Source of the DNA: Arcobacter sp. F2176
GTDB taxonomy: Bacteria; Campylobacterota; Campylobacteria; Campylobacterales; Arcobacteraceae
DNA: 64,000 bases
Direction of reading: 5' to 3'
NCBI RefSeq assembly: GCF_004116465.1
Contig: NZ_PDJV01000005.1
Coordinates: forward strand, 62,001 to 126,000
Numbering within the stretch: the stretch's first letter is position 1; each line of letters begins with the position of its first letter. Of this stretch, positions 18,841 to 27,617 are shown piece after piece. The translations under genes were made by a program, and so were the position numbers. The notes below the pieces were generated by a model, which did no database searches, was not told the DNA's origin, and was given only the letters and a program-made list of their open reading frames with translations.

Positions 18841-19086
18841 CTCACTTTTTGGTGGCAAAAAGTAAGACAAAAAGCCACCAGCCGAATTGTCAAAGGGAAG
18901 CATAGAAATTTATGACCAATGTCATAAATTATCTATGTGCGTCCTTCCCTCGCTTATTATTTCTCTTTTCTGCCCTGCAAAACTCGCTAAAATGACCATT
19001 TAGGTCATTTCTTTACGCTCAAACAGTTTCGGGCGTTTTCCGAAAAGAGAAATAAACACTCGGCTTTGACAAAGGCTGGGATTTCT
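18841..19086. repeat. Highly structured, repeat-like non-coding element
   Basis: About 245 bases with markedly higher GC than the surroundings and no credible gene. Nested inverted repeats fill it: GGTGGC (18851) with GCCACC (18874); GGGAAG (18895) with CTTCCC (18944), enclosing a long AAATTTATGAC/GTCATAAATT-type hairpin; ATTTCTCTTTTC (18959) with GAAAAGAGAAAT (19042); and AAATGACC/GGTCATTT (18990-19010). AGCCG near the left end pairs with CGGCT near the right. The pattern suggests a dispersed palindromic repeat or a non-autonomous mobile element. Only one copy is in the window. Confidence 0.65.
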
Positions 19087-19104
19087 TTGGTGTTTTAACT
19101 TTTA

Positions 19105-19353
19105 TTATCTTTCTTTATTAGATTGAGATAATACTGCTCCCGCCAATTTTTTAGTTCTTTGATTATATTTTGGACTCTTCAATACTTTTGAAGCAATAGT
19201 TTCCATTTTACTACTAGTTTGATTTCCAGTGTGATATTGGGAAACTGTACTTCCACCTAATGACTTAGCAATTTTTGACGAACTTTTATCGCTCATAACT
19301 TTTGCACCTAAAGATGCTATATTTTTACTTGTTTGTTTGGAGTTATAACTCAT
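19105..19353 (-). CDS. Small protein of two tandem repeats, unknown function
   Basis: 82 residues from the ATG at 19353, with AAAGG upstream; an ATG 45 bases earlier has no ribosome site. The protein is two copies of a roughly 38-residue unit: KQTSKNIASLGAKVMSDKSS ... GGSTVSQ and NQTSSKMETIASKVLKSPKY ... AGAVLSQ. Similar Ser/Lys/Ala-rich small proteins occur in many bacteria without known function, as far as I recall. It has no Cys and no signal peptide. It lies between two palindromic elements. Confidence 0.6.
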   Translation of the reverse strand: MSYNSKQTSKNIASLGAKVMSDKSSSKIAKSLGGSTVSQYHTGNQTSSKMETIASKVLKSPKYNQRTKKLAGAVLSQSNKER

Positions 19354-19699
19354 AATTTTGCCTTTTAAATTATTATTGGCATGTTTACATTGCTGCAACA
19401 GTTTAATTTCTAAAAAATATTTGTAGTTTTTATCTTTAATATGGCATTATTATGGTCTCAATATAAACTTGCACTTAAAGATAATTTTTCAAAGATTTTT
19501 TTTGAGTGCTATTTTTTCTTAATTATAATTTTAATCAAAGTCATACAACTCCTCCTAACATAAAATTTATTTATTACAAAACCTATTTGATAATAAATAT
19601 ACGTAATTATACCATAAAATAAATTTTATTTGGCAAAAGTGTTACTAAATGATACTATATTTATAAATTTTTAAATAATATGTTATTTTTTATTGTTTT
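19354..19699. other. Intergenic region, mostly featureless
   Basis: This is the upstream region of the 82-residue repeat protein and the far downstream side of nrdB. On the minus strand an AGGAGG precedes an 11-codon frame (19544 to 19509, peptide MTLIKIIIKKK). It might be a leader peptide, but it is too short to support. Otherwise only A/T-rich sequence is seen. Confidence 0.4.
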
Positions 19700-19841
19700 A
19701 AAAGAGTTTTAGTGATAGGTATTTTTTGAAAGTTCAAGGCTAGAGTGGAAATTTTGTTAGGAGCTTACTGAAGTAAGTGAGTAATAAAATTTCTGCGATA
19801 ACGCAGAAATTTCGAAAAAGAGCTATTAATAAAACTCTTTT
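19700..19841. repeat. Nested palindromic element downstream of nrdB
   Basis: Outer arms AAAAGAGTTTTA (19700-19711) and TAAAACTCTTTT (19830-19841) are perfect complements. Inside are an AAATTTTGTTA/TAATAAAATTT hairpin enclosing CTTAC/GTAAG, and a perfect AAATTTCTGCG/CGCAGAAATTT hairpin (19787-19812). The whole 142 bases can fold as a branched structure ending at the nrdB stop codon. It could terminate the nrdAB transcript; its complexity suggests a palindromic repeat unit. Confidence 0.65.
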
Positions 19842-20861
19842 TTAGAAGTCGTCGAAATCGATGCTACCTTTTGAATAGTTCAACACATTCCCTTCGAAGA
19901 AATTCGTTCTTTGGTCATTGAAACTACTGTATCCATCTACCCATGGAATAGGGTGCTTAACATTGTATTCTGGTTTATATCCTACTGCATCTAATCTTTT
20001 ATCTGCTAGGTATTGGATATATTGTGTGATGATTGCATCTGTGAAACCTAAGATTTGACCTTGAGTAATGTATGCTCCCCATGCAGCTTCTAGTTCTACT
20101 GCTTTTCTAAACATAGCTCTTACTTTTACTTCTAACTCAGGAGTAAATAAATCAGGTCTTTCTTTTCTTGTAGAGTTAATCATGTTTTGGAAAAGTAGTA
20201 AATGCGTTACTTCATCTCTTTGGATGAATTTAATCATTTGTGAGCTTCCTAGCATCTTTCCTGATTTTCCAAGGGCATATATAGCTGCAAAACCTGCATA
20301 GAAGTATAATCCCTCTAAGATTTGATTTGCAAACATTGCTAAAACCATTTTTTCATCTGTAATATCATCAGATAAGTTATCATAAACAGCTGCTATGTAG
20401 TTATTTTTTTCTCTTAATTGAGTATCAGTTTTCCATTTGTCATAAATCTCATCTGTATTATCAGAAATTGATTCAACCATAACTGCATATGATTTTGAGT
20501 GATTTGCTTCTTCGTATGATTGTCTTGAAAGACAAGCATTGATTTCTGGTACTGTTATATAAGGATTGATATTATCCATCAAGTTATTTGTTTGTAACGA
20601 ATCCATAAAAATTAGCTGGGATAATACTAAATCATACATTCTCTTTTCAGCAGGTGTTAGGTACTTATAGTCCTTTGCATCTCCTGTCATTTGAACTTCT
20701 CTTGGGAACCAAGTATTTGCTTCCATAGTATCCCAAAGATTTAGAGCCCATTGGTACTTCATTTTTGTGAAGTTTATCATACCATCTGGGTTACCACCAA
20801 AAATTCTTCTATCGCTTAAACTCTCTTTTGAATCTGGATTATATATTGTTTTTCTAGCCAC
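19842..20861 (-). CDS. nrdB: Ribonucleoside-diphosphate reductase, beta subunit
   Basis: A 339-residue class I small subunit holding the di-iron/tyrosyl radical site. Ligand-bearing segments [16 protein letters not shown] and [17 protein letters not shown] are seen, with [16 protein letters not shown] between. It pairs with NrdA to make deoxynucleotides under oxic conditions. It lies 49 bases downstream of nrdA on the same strand. Length is typical for subclass Ia in this phylum. Confidence 0.95.
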   Translation of the reverse strand: MARKTIYNPDSKESLSDRRIFGGNPDGMINFTKMKYQWALNLWDTMEANTWFPREVQMTGDAKDYKYLTPAEKRMYDLVLSQLIFMDSLQTNNLMDNINPYITVPEINACLSRQSYEEANHSKSYAVMVESISDNTDEIYDKWKTDTQLREKNNYIAAVYDNLSDDITDEKMVLAMFANQILEGLYFYAGFAAIYALGKSGKMLGSSQMIKFIQRDEVTHLLLFQNMINSTRKERPDLFTPELEVKVRAMFRKAVELEAAWGAYITQGQILGFTDAIITQYIQYLADKRLDAVGYKPEYNVKHPIPWVDGYSSFNDQRTNFFEGNVLNYSKGSIDFDDF

Positions 20862-20910
20862 TTTTTTACCTTATATTATTTTTATCATACAATGGGAAAA
20901 TCAGGTTATC

Positions 20911-23295
20911 TTATTGACAACCTGCACACTCCATACTTCTATCTTCTACATCATTTGAAGCTTCAGGTGATTGACTTCTTAGGTAATAAGTTGATTTTAA
21001 ACCTAACTGCCAAGCTAAAGTATAAATCTGATGCATATATTTTCCACTTGCTTTATCTAAAGAAAGGAAAATATTTGTACTTTGACCTTGATCTATCCAT
21101 TTTTGTCTTACTGCTGCTGCTTTGATTATATCCAATTGATCTACTTCATAAGCTGGTGTATAATAAGACCAAGTTTCAGGGCTAAGTTTTGGAACAACTA
21201 CTGGAATAAGTCCTGATAAGTTCTCTTCGTACCATTTTCTTTTGTATACTGGTTCAATAGCTTGAGTAGTTCCAACTAAAATAGAAATAGATGATGTTGG
21301 AGCAACTGCCATTAAATAACCATTTCTCATACCATCTTTTTTAACTTGTGCTCTTAGTGCATCCCAATCATAACCTGTATCAAATAAATCTTTTTCTACT
21401 AAAGCATTAACAGCTTGTGGTGCATGATCATGTGGCATAATACCTTTTGACCAATTTGAACCATCAAATGTAGGATATTTACCTTTTTCTACTGCAAGTT
21501 CAGCACTTGATTTAATAGCATTGTATGAAATTGATTCCATAACTTTATCTATTTTTTTCAAGTGGTCAACACTTCCCCAAACAAGTTTTTCTTCCGCTAG
21601 CATTTGAGCTTCACCCATAACACCAAGACCTATACTTCTTGATTTTAGATTTGTAGCTTTTACTTTTCTAAGAGGGTAGAAATTTAAATCAATAACATTG
21701 TCTAACATTCTAATAGCAGTTGGTACTACTCTTTCAATATCTTCTTTTGTATGGATTTTACTTAAGTTTACAGATGCCAAGTTACAAACAGCTGTATCTC
21801 CATCTGTCTTCTCTTTTTCAACTATAAATATTTTTTTACCACCTATTGAATCCAATGCTGTAACTTTATTAGCTTTTTTAACGATTCCAGAATCTACTTT
21901 TATAGTATCCTCTTCATCATGAACTTCTATTGAACCATCTTCAAACTCTAATTTTATCTTGTATTTATTTGGATTTGTATTTTGAAATATCTCTGTACAT
22001 AAATTTGAGCTTCTAATATGTCCAACATGGGCATTTGGATTTGCTCTATTTGCATTATCTTTAAAACAAAGGAAAGGAGAACCTGATTCAAAATATGAAG
22101 TTAAAATTTTCTTCCATAAATCTTTTGCTTTGATTCTATCTTTTATAATTGAATTATCATGTTCATACTCAATATATCTTTTTTCAAAAGCATCACCATG
22201 AAGTTCACTTAAATCTTTTACATCATTTGGATCAAATAAAGTCCAATGAGAATCTTCCATAATTCTTTGCATAAATAAATCAGAAATCCAAAGTGAAGGG
22301 AATAAATCATGTGCTCTTCGTCTTTCTTCTCCTGAGTTTTTCTTCAAGTCAAGGAAATCAGAAATATCCATGTGCCAAGGCTCTAAATAAACAGCAATGG
22401 CACCTTTTCTTGTACCTAGTTGATCAACTGCAATTGCAATATCATTTGTGATTTTTAAAAATGGCACCGTACCACCAGCAGCACTTTTATGTCCATCAAT
22501 CGCACCACCTAGGGCTCTGATTTGGTTCCAATCCCAACCAATACCACCACCATATTTAGATAATAGTGCCATCTCTTTATAACCATCAAAAATACCTTCA
22601 ATATTATCAGGACTTGAACCTATATAACAAGATGATAATTGATGTCTATTTGTTCTTGCATTACTTAAAGTTGGAGTTGCTAACATAACTTCAAATTTAG
22701 AAACAACATCATAAAACTCTTTTGCTCGAGCTTGTTTATCATCTTCATCTTGTGCTAAGAACATAGCAATACCCATAAACATATGTTGTGGTAACTCTAT
22801 TGGGTCAGAATTTTTATCTTTGATTAGATATCTATCATATAAAGTTTTAATACCAAGATAATTAAATTGTAAATCTCTTTCTGGTTTTAAATAACTATTT
22901 AAATCCTCTAAATCATATCCAGTTTCAAGTCCTGGAATCATTCTTCCTGCATCTTGCGCAATTTTAATGTAATCTGCTAGATGAGCATAAGCTTCACCTT
23001 TTACACTATTTGTTGTTCTACCAACTCTATGGTATAAATTAAAAATAAACAGTCTTGCTGCAACAAAAGTCCAATTTGGAACATCTATATCAATTTTTTC
23101 TATAGCTGTTTTTATTAAAGCATCTTGAATATCAGATGAACTCATTCCATCTATAAACTTAATTTGAGCATCTAGTTCTAGCTCACTTTGAGAAACTCCT
23201 TCAAGTCCCTCAGTTGCTGCTATTGACATCTTTTGGATTTTAGTTATATCTAAAATCTCTTTTCTTCCATTTCTTTTTTGAATCATTAAAGCCAT
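20911..23295 (-). CDS. nrdA: Ribonucleoside-diphosphate reductase, alpha subunit
   Basis: A 794-residue class Ia large subunit. It has an N-terminal ATP-cone (QKRNGRKEILDITKIQKMSI), the substrate-site SSCYIGSSPDNIEGIF, the active-site HIRSSNLCTEIFQNT, VCNLASVNLSKI, and a C-terminal redox pair in SMECAGCQ. It reduces ribonucleotides with the NrdB radical. AAAGG precedes the ATG. It forms an operon with nrdB, and purB lies just upstream on the same strand (27 bases), perhaps co-transcribed. Confidence 0.96.
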   Translation of the reverse strand: MALMIQKRNGRKEILDITKIQKMSIAATEGLEGVSQSELELDAQIKFIDGMSSSDIQDALIKTAIEKIDIDVPNWTFVAARLFIFNLYHRVGRTTNSVKGEAYAHLADYIKIAQDAGRMIPGLETGYDLEDLNSYLKPERDLQFNYLGIKTLYDRYLIKDKNSDPIELPQHMFMGIAMFLAQDEDDKQARAKEFYDVVSKFEVMLATPTLSNARTNRHQLSSCYIGSSPDNIEGIFDGYKEMALLSKYGGGIGWDWNQIRALGGAIDGHKSAAGGTVPFLKITNDIAIAVDQLGTRKGAIAVYLEPWHMDISDFLDLKKNSGEERRRAHDLFPSLWISDLFMQRIMEDSHWTLFDPNDVKDLSELHGDAFEKRYIEYEHDNSIIKDRIKAKDLWKKILTSYFESGSPFLCFKDNANRANPNAHVGHIRSSNLCTEIFQNTNPNKYKIKLEFEDGSIEVHDEEDTIKVDSGIVKKANKVTALDSIGGKKIFIVEKEKTDGDTAVCNLASVNLSKIHTKEDIERVVPTAIRMLDNVIDLNFYPLRKVKATNLKSRSIGLGVMGEAQMLAEEKLVWGSVDHLKKIDKVMESISYNAIKSSAELAVEKGKYPTFDGSNWSKGIMPHDHAPQAVNALVEKDLFDTGYDWDALRAQVKKDGMRNGYLMAVAPTSSISILVGTTQAIEPVYKRKWYEENLSGLIPVVVPKLSPETWSYYTPAYEVDQLDIIKAAAVRQKWIDQGQSTNIFLSLDKASGKYMHQIYTLAWQLGLKSTYYLRSQSPEASNDVEDRSMECAGCQ

Positions 23296-23322
23296 TTAAT
23301 TACCTTTTGATAGATATTTTTA

Positions 23323-24651
23323 TTATTTAAAAACTCTTTTAAAAATTGCATCTACATTTTTCGTGTAGTAGTCAAAATTAAAACACTCTCTTATTTGTTC
23401 TTCTGATAATGAATTTCTTAATTCATCGTCCCCTAATAAATATTGTAAATATAAAGATTCACCTTTTTCATTTGTACTAGGTTTACCTTGTTGTATCTCT
23501 TCCCATACTTTCATTGCATTTCTTTGTACTATTCTATAAGCATCTTCTCTTGAAACTCCAGCTTTTGGAAGCTCTAATAATACTCTTTGTGAAAATACTA
23601 ATCCACCAGTTAAATTTAAATTCTTCATCATATTTTCTGGCATAACTGATAAGTTTGCAATTACACTGTTCATTCTATGTAACATAAAATCACTTGTAAT
23701 AAATGCATCTGGCAACCAAAATCGCTCAGTTGATGAGTGAGAAATATCTCTTTCATGCCATAAAGCAACATTTTCCATAGCAGGAGTTGCATATGATCTA
23801 ATCATTCTTGCTAACCCAGTTATATTTTCTGTTAAAATAGGATTTCTTTTATGTGGCATAGCTGAACTACCTTTTTGCCCTTTTGCAAAATACTCTTCAG
23901 CTTCATAAACTTCTGTTCTTTGTAAGTGTCTTACTTGCACTGCAAACTTTTCAACAGAACTTGCAAGTAATGCTAAAGCAGTTGCAAGTCTTGCGTATCT
24001 GTCCCTATGAATTACTTGATTTGAACAAGGCTCAGGTTTAAGTCCAAGTTCAGCCATTGCATACTCTTCAAGTTCAAGTGGTGCGTGAGCAAAGTTACCC
24101 ATAGCTCCAGAGATTTGTCCTACAGAAATAACTTCCATAGTCTCTTCAAGATTTTTAAGATGTCTTGATACTTCATCATACCAAACAGCTAAAGTCAAAC
24201 CAAAAGTAATAGGTTCACCATGAATACCATGACTTCTTCCTACCATCAAAGTAAATTTGTGTTCTTGGGCTCTTTTTTTAATAGACTCCATTAACATCTT
24301 TACATCTTCGATAATGATTTTTAAAGAGTCTCTCATTTGAATTGCAACACCTGTATCAACGGCATCTGATGAAGTCATTCCATAATGGAACCATCTTGAT
24401 TCTTCTCCTAATGATTCAGATACACTTGTATTAAATGCAATTAAATCATGTTTTGTAACAGCTTCTATTTCTTCTATTCTTTCAACAGAAAAAGTAGCAT
24501 TTTTTACTATCTTTTCACAATCTTCATCTGGAATAAGACCTATTTTATTCCAAGCTTTTACAGCTGCTTTTTCTACTTCAAGCCACGCAGCATATCTCGC
24601 TTCTTGAGTCCACTTTGCGCTCATCTCTTCTCTTGCGTATCTTTCAACCAT
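23323..24651 (-). CDS. purB: Adenylosuccinate lyase
   Basis: A 442-residue member of the fumarase/aspartase superfamily. GRSHGIHGEPITFGLTLAVW carries a catalytic His, and the signature loop GSSAMPHKRNPILTENITGL is intact. It releases fumarate from SAICAR and adenylosuccinate in purine synthesis. It is 27 bases upstream of nrdA on the same strand, joining two nucleotide-supply steps. Confidence 0.96.
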   Translation of the reverse strand: MVERYAREEMSAKWTQEARYAAWLEVEKAAVKAWNKIGLIPDEDCEKIVKNATFSVERIEEIEAVTKHDLIAFNTSVSESLGEESRWFHYGMTSSDAVDTGVAIQMRDSLKIIIEDVKMLMESIKKRAQEHKFTLMVGRSHGIHGEPITFGLTLAVWYDEVSRHLKNLEETMEVISVGQISGAMGNFAHAPLELEEYAMAELGLKPEPCSNQVIHRDRYARLATALALLASSVEKFAVQVRHLQRTEVYEAEEYFAKGQKGSSAMPHKRNPILTENITGLARMIRSYATPAMENVALWHERDISHSSTERFWLPDAFITSDFMLHRMNSVIANLSVMPENMMKNLNLTGGLVFSQRVLLELPKAGVSREDAYRIVQRNAMKVWEEIQQGKPSTNEKGESLYLQYLLGDDELRNSLSEEQIRECFNFDYYTKNVDAIFKRVFK

Positions 24652-24792
24652 TCATAAATTCCTTATAGCACTTTTTAATTTTTTGTATTTTTATCATAAA
24701 TTTCGATTTTTTTTACTATGATATGTTATCTACTTTAGTCAAAGAATCTTATTAATTTTTGGTTAATTTTTACTTAATTTAAGGATATAGTT

Positions 24793-25695
24793 TTGCCGTT
24801 TATACTAAAAGAATACCCCGCACTTTCTGGAGAAAAAATCCAAGTGCATTTAGTCAAAAATCTCAAGATAAAGACCTCTACAGCGCAAAAGTCTATTAGC
24901 AAAGGTAGAGTTTTCGATGAAGCTTTCAATACTTTAAAGTATGGAGATATTATAGACTCTGATTTGATTTATATGGCTCAATTTGAAGGTCATACAAGAG
25001 GTTTGAACCCCCTATTTCAAACCAATTTCTTTGCTATTTTTGAAAAACCTTCTGGAGTTGTTGTTCACCCAATCAGTAAAAATACTGAATATTGTTTATT
25101 GGATGAAGTTCGTTATCACTTTGGAGATGATGCCAATTTAGTACATAGAATTGATGCAGAAACTTCTGGCTTAATAATGTGTGCCAAAGATAGAGACATA
25201 GAATCTAAACTAAAATTAATGTTTGAAGAGAAAAAGTATCAAAAATCATACTTAGCCATAGTAAGAGGTCACATAAAAGAGTCAGTTATTATTGATACTT
25301 CCATACAAAAAGAGGGTAAAAATATAGGTGTAAGAATGGTTGCAGGAGAAGAAGGAAAAAAATCTAAAACAATAATCAATCCTATAAAATATGATGAAAA
25401 AAAAGATTTAACTTTAGTGGAAGCCCTACCCGTAACTGGAAGACAGCACCAAATAAGAGTGCATCTTTATTCAATAGGTCATCCTATTTTTGGTGACCCA
25501 ATATACGGTGTTGATGATGACTTTGCAGATGCTTACTTAGATAGACTTTTAGATGATAAAAGAAGAGAAGAAGTTAGTGGTTCACATAGACTATGGCTTC
25601 ATGCAAATTATTTAGAATTTAATTATGAAAATACTTTATATAAAATTTACTCTAAAAACAAAGATCTTTATAATCAGTTTTTAGATGATAATTGA
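24793..25695 (+). CDS. RluA-family RNA pseudouridine synthase (TTG start)
   Basis: A 300-residue enzyme with the catalytic motif VHRIDAETSGLIMCAKD (Asp nucleophile) and downstream VTGRQHQIRVHLYSIGHPIF, which define the RluA/RluD type. It would isomerise uridine in rRNA or tRNA; the target cannot be told. The start is TTG at 24793, set by AAGGAT six bases upstream; no ATG fits. The end converges on nifQ with 2 bases between the genes. Confidence 0.88.
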   Translation: MPFILKEYPALSGEKIQVHLVKNLKIKTSTAQKSISKGRVFDEAFNTLKYGDIIDSDLIYMAQFEGHTRGLNPLFQTNFFAIFEKPSGVVVHPISKNTEYCLLDEVRYHFGDDANLVHRIDAETSGLIMCAKDRDIESKLKLMFEEKKYQKSYLAIVRGHIKESVIIDTSIQKEGKNIGVRMVAGEEGKKSKTIINPIKYDEKKDLTLVEALPVTGRQHQIRVHLYSIGHPIFGDPIYGVDDDFADAYLDRLLDDKRREEVSGSHRLWLHANYLEFNYENTLYKIYSKNKDLYNQFLDDN

Positions 25696-25697
25696 TT

Positions 25698-26018
25698 CTA
25701 TGAAGCTAATGTACAGTTAAAACAATTTGAAATATCATTGCACTTAGCGCAAGCAGGTGCAGTTTTACCAATACAATCATATAAATACTTTTTCCATCTT
25801 ACATCTGAGGGCTTTAGTTTTGCTAGTGAACTAAAATTTGCACTCATTAGTTTTCCCATTACTTCCCTGGTTGGTAAACCCAAATCAGAATAAAGATGTC
25901 CCATTTGTATAGAAGTTTTTGCAATAAGTGGGGCTAAGGTTATTTTTATTTGTTCATTATTTGCATGTTTAACCAAAAGGGCTAAAACCTCTTTTTCCAT
26001 TAATTCTAAATCTCGCAT
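25698..26018 (-). CDS. nifQ: NifQ-like molybdenum-processing protein, short form
   Basis: 106 residues from the ATG at 26018, chosen because AAAGGAGT lies just upstream. The C-terminal half fits NifQ: GLPTREVMGKLMSANFSSLA, then VRWKKYLYDCIGK and the Cys motif C-X7-C-X2-C-X5-C in a region that in NifQ holds an Fe-S/Mo site. NifQ donates molybdenum to FeMo-cofactor assembly. The protein is shorter at the N-terminus than I expect for NifQ (about 160-190 residues). It is the last gene of the nifB-side operon and has its own structured leader. Confidence 0.75.
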   Translation of the reverse strand: MRDLELMEKEVLALLVKHANNEQIKITLAPLIAKTSIQMGHLYSDLGLPTREVMGKLMSANFSSLAKLKPSDVRWKKYLYDCIGKTAPACAKCNDISNCFNCTLAS

Positions 26019-26138
26019 AATAGACTCCTTTAAATTGGTCCCCAATTTTAAGGAAACCTTTTATTTATTACTTCTTTTACCAGCAAAAATAAATTTTGCT
26101 TAAAGAAACAAACCCTAAAGAGGACAATGAGTTGTCCT
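26019..26138 (-). ncRNA. nif intercistronic leader element, copy E (before nifQ)
   Basis: Read on the minus strand: hairpin AGGACAAC/ATTGTCCT (26138-26121), then CTTTAG (26120-26115), a long hairpin with apical GCAAAA/TTTTGC, and a 3' module in which GGTTTCC (26058-26052) can pair with GGGGACC (26043-26037). The A/T stretch between can pair with AATTTAAAGG, which includes the nifQ ribosome site. Order, spacing and motifs match the copies before nifW, the ferredoxin gene, the 119-aa gene and nifD, with compensating changes in the stems. Confidence 0.8.
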
Positions 26139-26141
26139 TAT

Positions 26142-27134
26142 TTATAAATCACAATATTCAAAATCCATTCCCTCAGGTCTTTCTAAGCCCTCATTATCTG
26201 CTAAATATAAGTTTTTTAGTTTTTTTAATTCAAAAAAAGAGTCTGGTAACTTTTCTACATTATTATCTTCTATATCCAACTCTTCAAGATTTTGTAGTTT
26301 CCCTATGTTTTTGGGAAGTTCAATCAAGGAGTTTGAACTAACACTTAAATTGTTAAGGTTAGTTAAATCACATACCTCATCAGGGAGTTTTACAAGATAA
26401 TTGTTATCTAAAATAAGTATTTTCAAATCTTCTAATTTACTAATATTAAAATCTAAAGATTTCAAGGAATTATCACTCAAATCAAGTTTTATAAGCATAT
26501 CATGGGATTCTAATGAAGGTAAATCATCTATTTGATTTCCCTCTAACAATAATGTTTGTAACTCATCTATTTGGGAGATAGATTTAGGTAGCTTTGTTAG
26601 ATTGTTAAATGAAACATCAAGGTAATACAAAGACTTCATCTTAGAGAAACTATCAGGTAATTCGTCTAACTCATTTGTATCTAAAGAAAAATACAGAAGT
26701 TTTGATAATTTACCCAATTCCACATCAAGTTTTTTTATCTTATTTGCAGCAAGAGTCAATCTTGTAATACTTTTTAAATCATATAACTCTTTTGGCAACT
26801 CTTCTAACCTGTTCCCGTTTAGATTTAAAATCATCAGTTTCGAAAGCTTTCCAATACTACTTGGTATTTCACTTAAAAGATTATTCTCACATTGTAAGTT
26901 TTTCAAGTATTTAAATTCACCAATACAATTAGGTAATTTCTTTAATCTATTATTTGATAGTTTTAATACTGTAAGATTTTGTAATACCCCAAACGATTCA
27001 GGCAATTCTCTAATTTTCTTTTTTGATAAATCTAAGTGGGTCATACTATTTATATCATCAATATGAGTTGAGATGAAAGAGTTCAAACCATTGACATTTA
27101 CCCATTTAATAAAGTCTTCTATTTCACTTCTCAT
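26142..27134 (-). CDS. Leucine-rich-repeat protein in the nif operon
   Basis: A 330-residue protein made almost wholly of about 11-12 repeats of 23 residues with the pattern LxxLxxLxLxxNxLxxLPxxI (for example LKLSNNRLKKLP, LNLNGNRLEELP). There is no signal peptide, membrane segment or catalytic domain, so it is likely a cytoplasmic binding scaffold. AAAGGGA precedes the ATG. It sits between the BFD-like gene and nifQ in an unbroken minus-strand run, so a role in nitrogenase assembly or regulation is inferred from context only. Confidence 0.85.
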   Translation of the reverse strand: MRSEIEDFIKWVNVNGLNSFISTHIDDINSMTHLDLSKKKIRELPESFGVLQNLTVLKLSNNRLKKLPNCIGEFKYLKNLQCENNLLSEIPSSIGKLSKLMILNLNGNRLEELPKELYDLKSITRLTLAANKIKKLDVELGKLSKLLYFSLDTNELDELPDSFSKMKSLYYLDVSFNNLTKLPKSISQIDELQTLLLEGNQIDDLPSLESHDMLIKLDLSDNSLKSLDFNISKLEDLKILILDNNYLVKLPDEVCDLTNLNNLSVSSNSLIELPKNIGKLQNLEELDIEDNNVEKLPDSFFELKKLKNLYLADNEGLERPEGMDFEYCDL

Positions 27135-27135
27135 T

Positions 27136-27378
27136 TTATCCCTTTAATCTATCATTCATAGCATCTATTAAAAATGAAATTTCTTCATAATCAACAAATC
27201 CAAAATCGACCATATTAAACAATGCCATAAGAGGTTTTCTACAACAGGTTTTATTACATCCTGTTACTAGTTTTTTAGCTTTTTTATATGGAAGATCCGT
27301 TTTTTCAAATATTTTTACTGCATCAAGAATCGATTTCTGTCCACACTCACAAATAAGTTTATTTTTTAAATCTTCCAT
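27136..27378 (-). CDS. Small Cys-rich protein, possibly BFD-like [2Fe-2S]
   Basis: 80 residues with Cys at 10, 12, 41, 45 and 46 (ICECGQKS and TGCNKTCCRKP). A C-x-C pair followed about 30 residues later by a second Cys group resembles the BFD-type [2Fe-2S] domain also seen in the centre of NifU, though the second pair is not a clean C-x2-C. It is one base from the LRR gene and 6 bases from the DUF683 gene. An electron-transfer or cluster-donor role in nitrogen fixation is possible. Confidence 0.5.
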   Translation of the reverse strand: MEDLKNKLICECGQKSILDAVKIFEKTDLPYKKAKKLVTGCNKTCCRKPLMALFNMVDFGFVDYEEISFLIDAMNDRLKG

Positions 27379-27384
27379 GTTATA

Positions 27385-27594
27385 TCACTTTAAATAAGGA
27401 TGTTCTTCTAAAAAACTCTCCACATCTTTCATAGCCAAGCCTATCTCTTCACTAAGTTTTGGCAACTTATCATATTCTGTCCAAATTGTATCTTCAACTA
27501 TGTCATGTACGACACCAGCCTTTTCAATAACTTTTCTTTTATATTTTGCTAACTCTTTTTTCTTCTCTTTTTGCTCTTCTGTTAAATCTACCAT
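27385..27594 (-). CDS. DUF683 / CCE_0567-type nif-associated small protein
   Basis: 69 residues, mostly helical: a Lys/Glu-rich first helix, then VVHDIVEDTIWTEYDKLPKL and a final helix. This order fits the small helical DUF683 (PF05082) proteins that accompany nifX and DUF269 genes in many diazotrophs and are reported to bind metal. RBS AAGGAG precedes the ATG. Here the gene is in the nifV operon rather than beside nifX (43967). Confidence 0.75.
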   Translation of the reverse strand: MVDLTEEQKEKKKELAKYKRKVIEKAGVVHDIVEDTIWTEYDKLPKLSEEIGLAMKDVESFLEEHPYLK

Positions 27595-27617
27595 CTTCTA
27601 GTCTCCTTTTCTGTTTA

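Noticed and set aside
19509-19544. 11-codon minus-strand frame with an excellent AGGAGG
   Set aside because: Too short to support as a gene; noted only in the intergenic entry because the ribosome site is strong.
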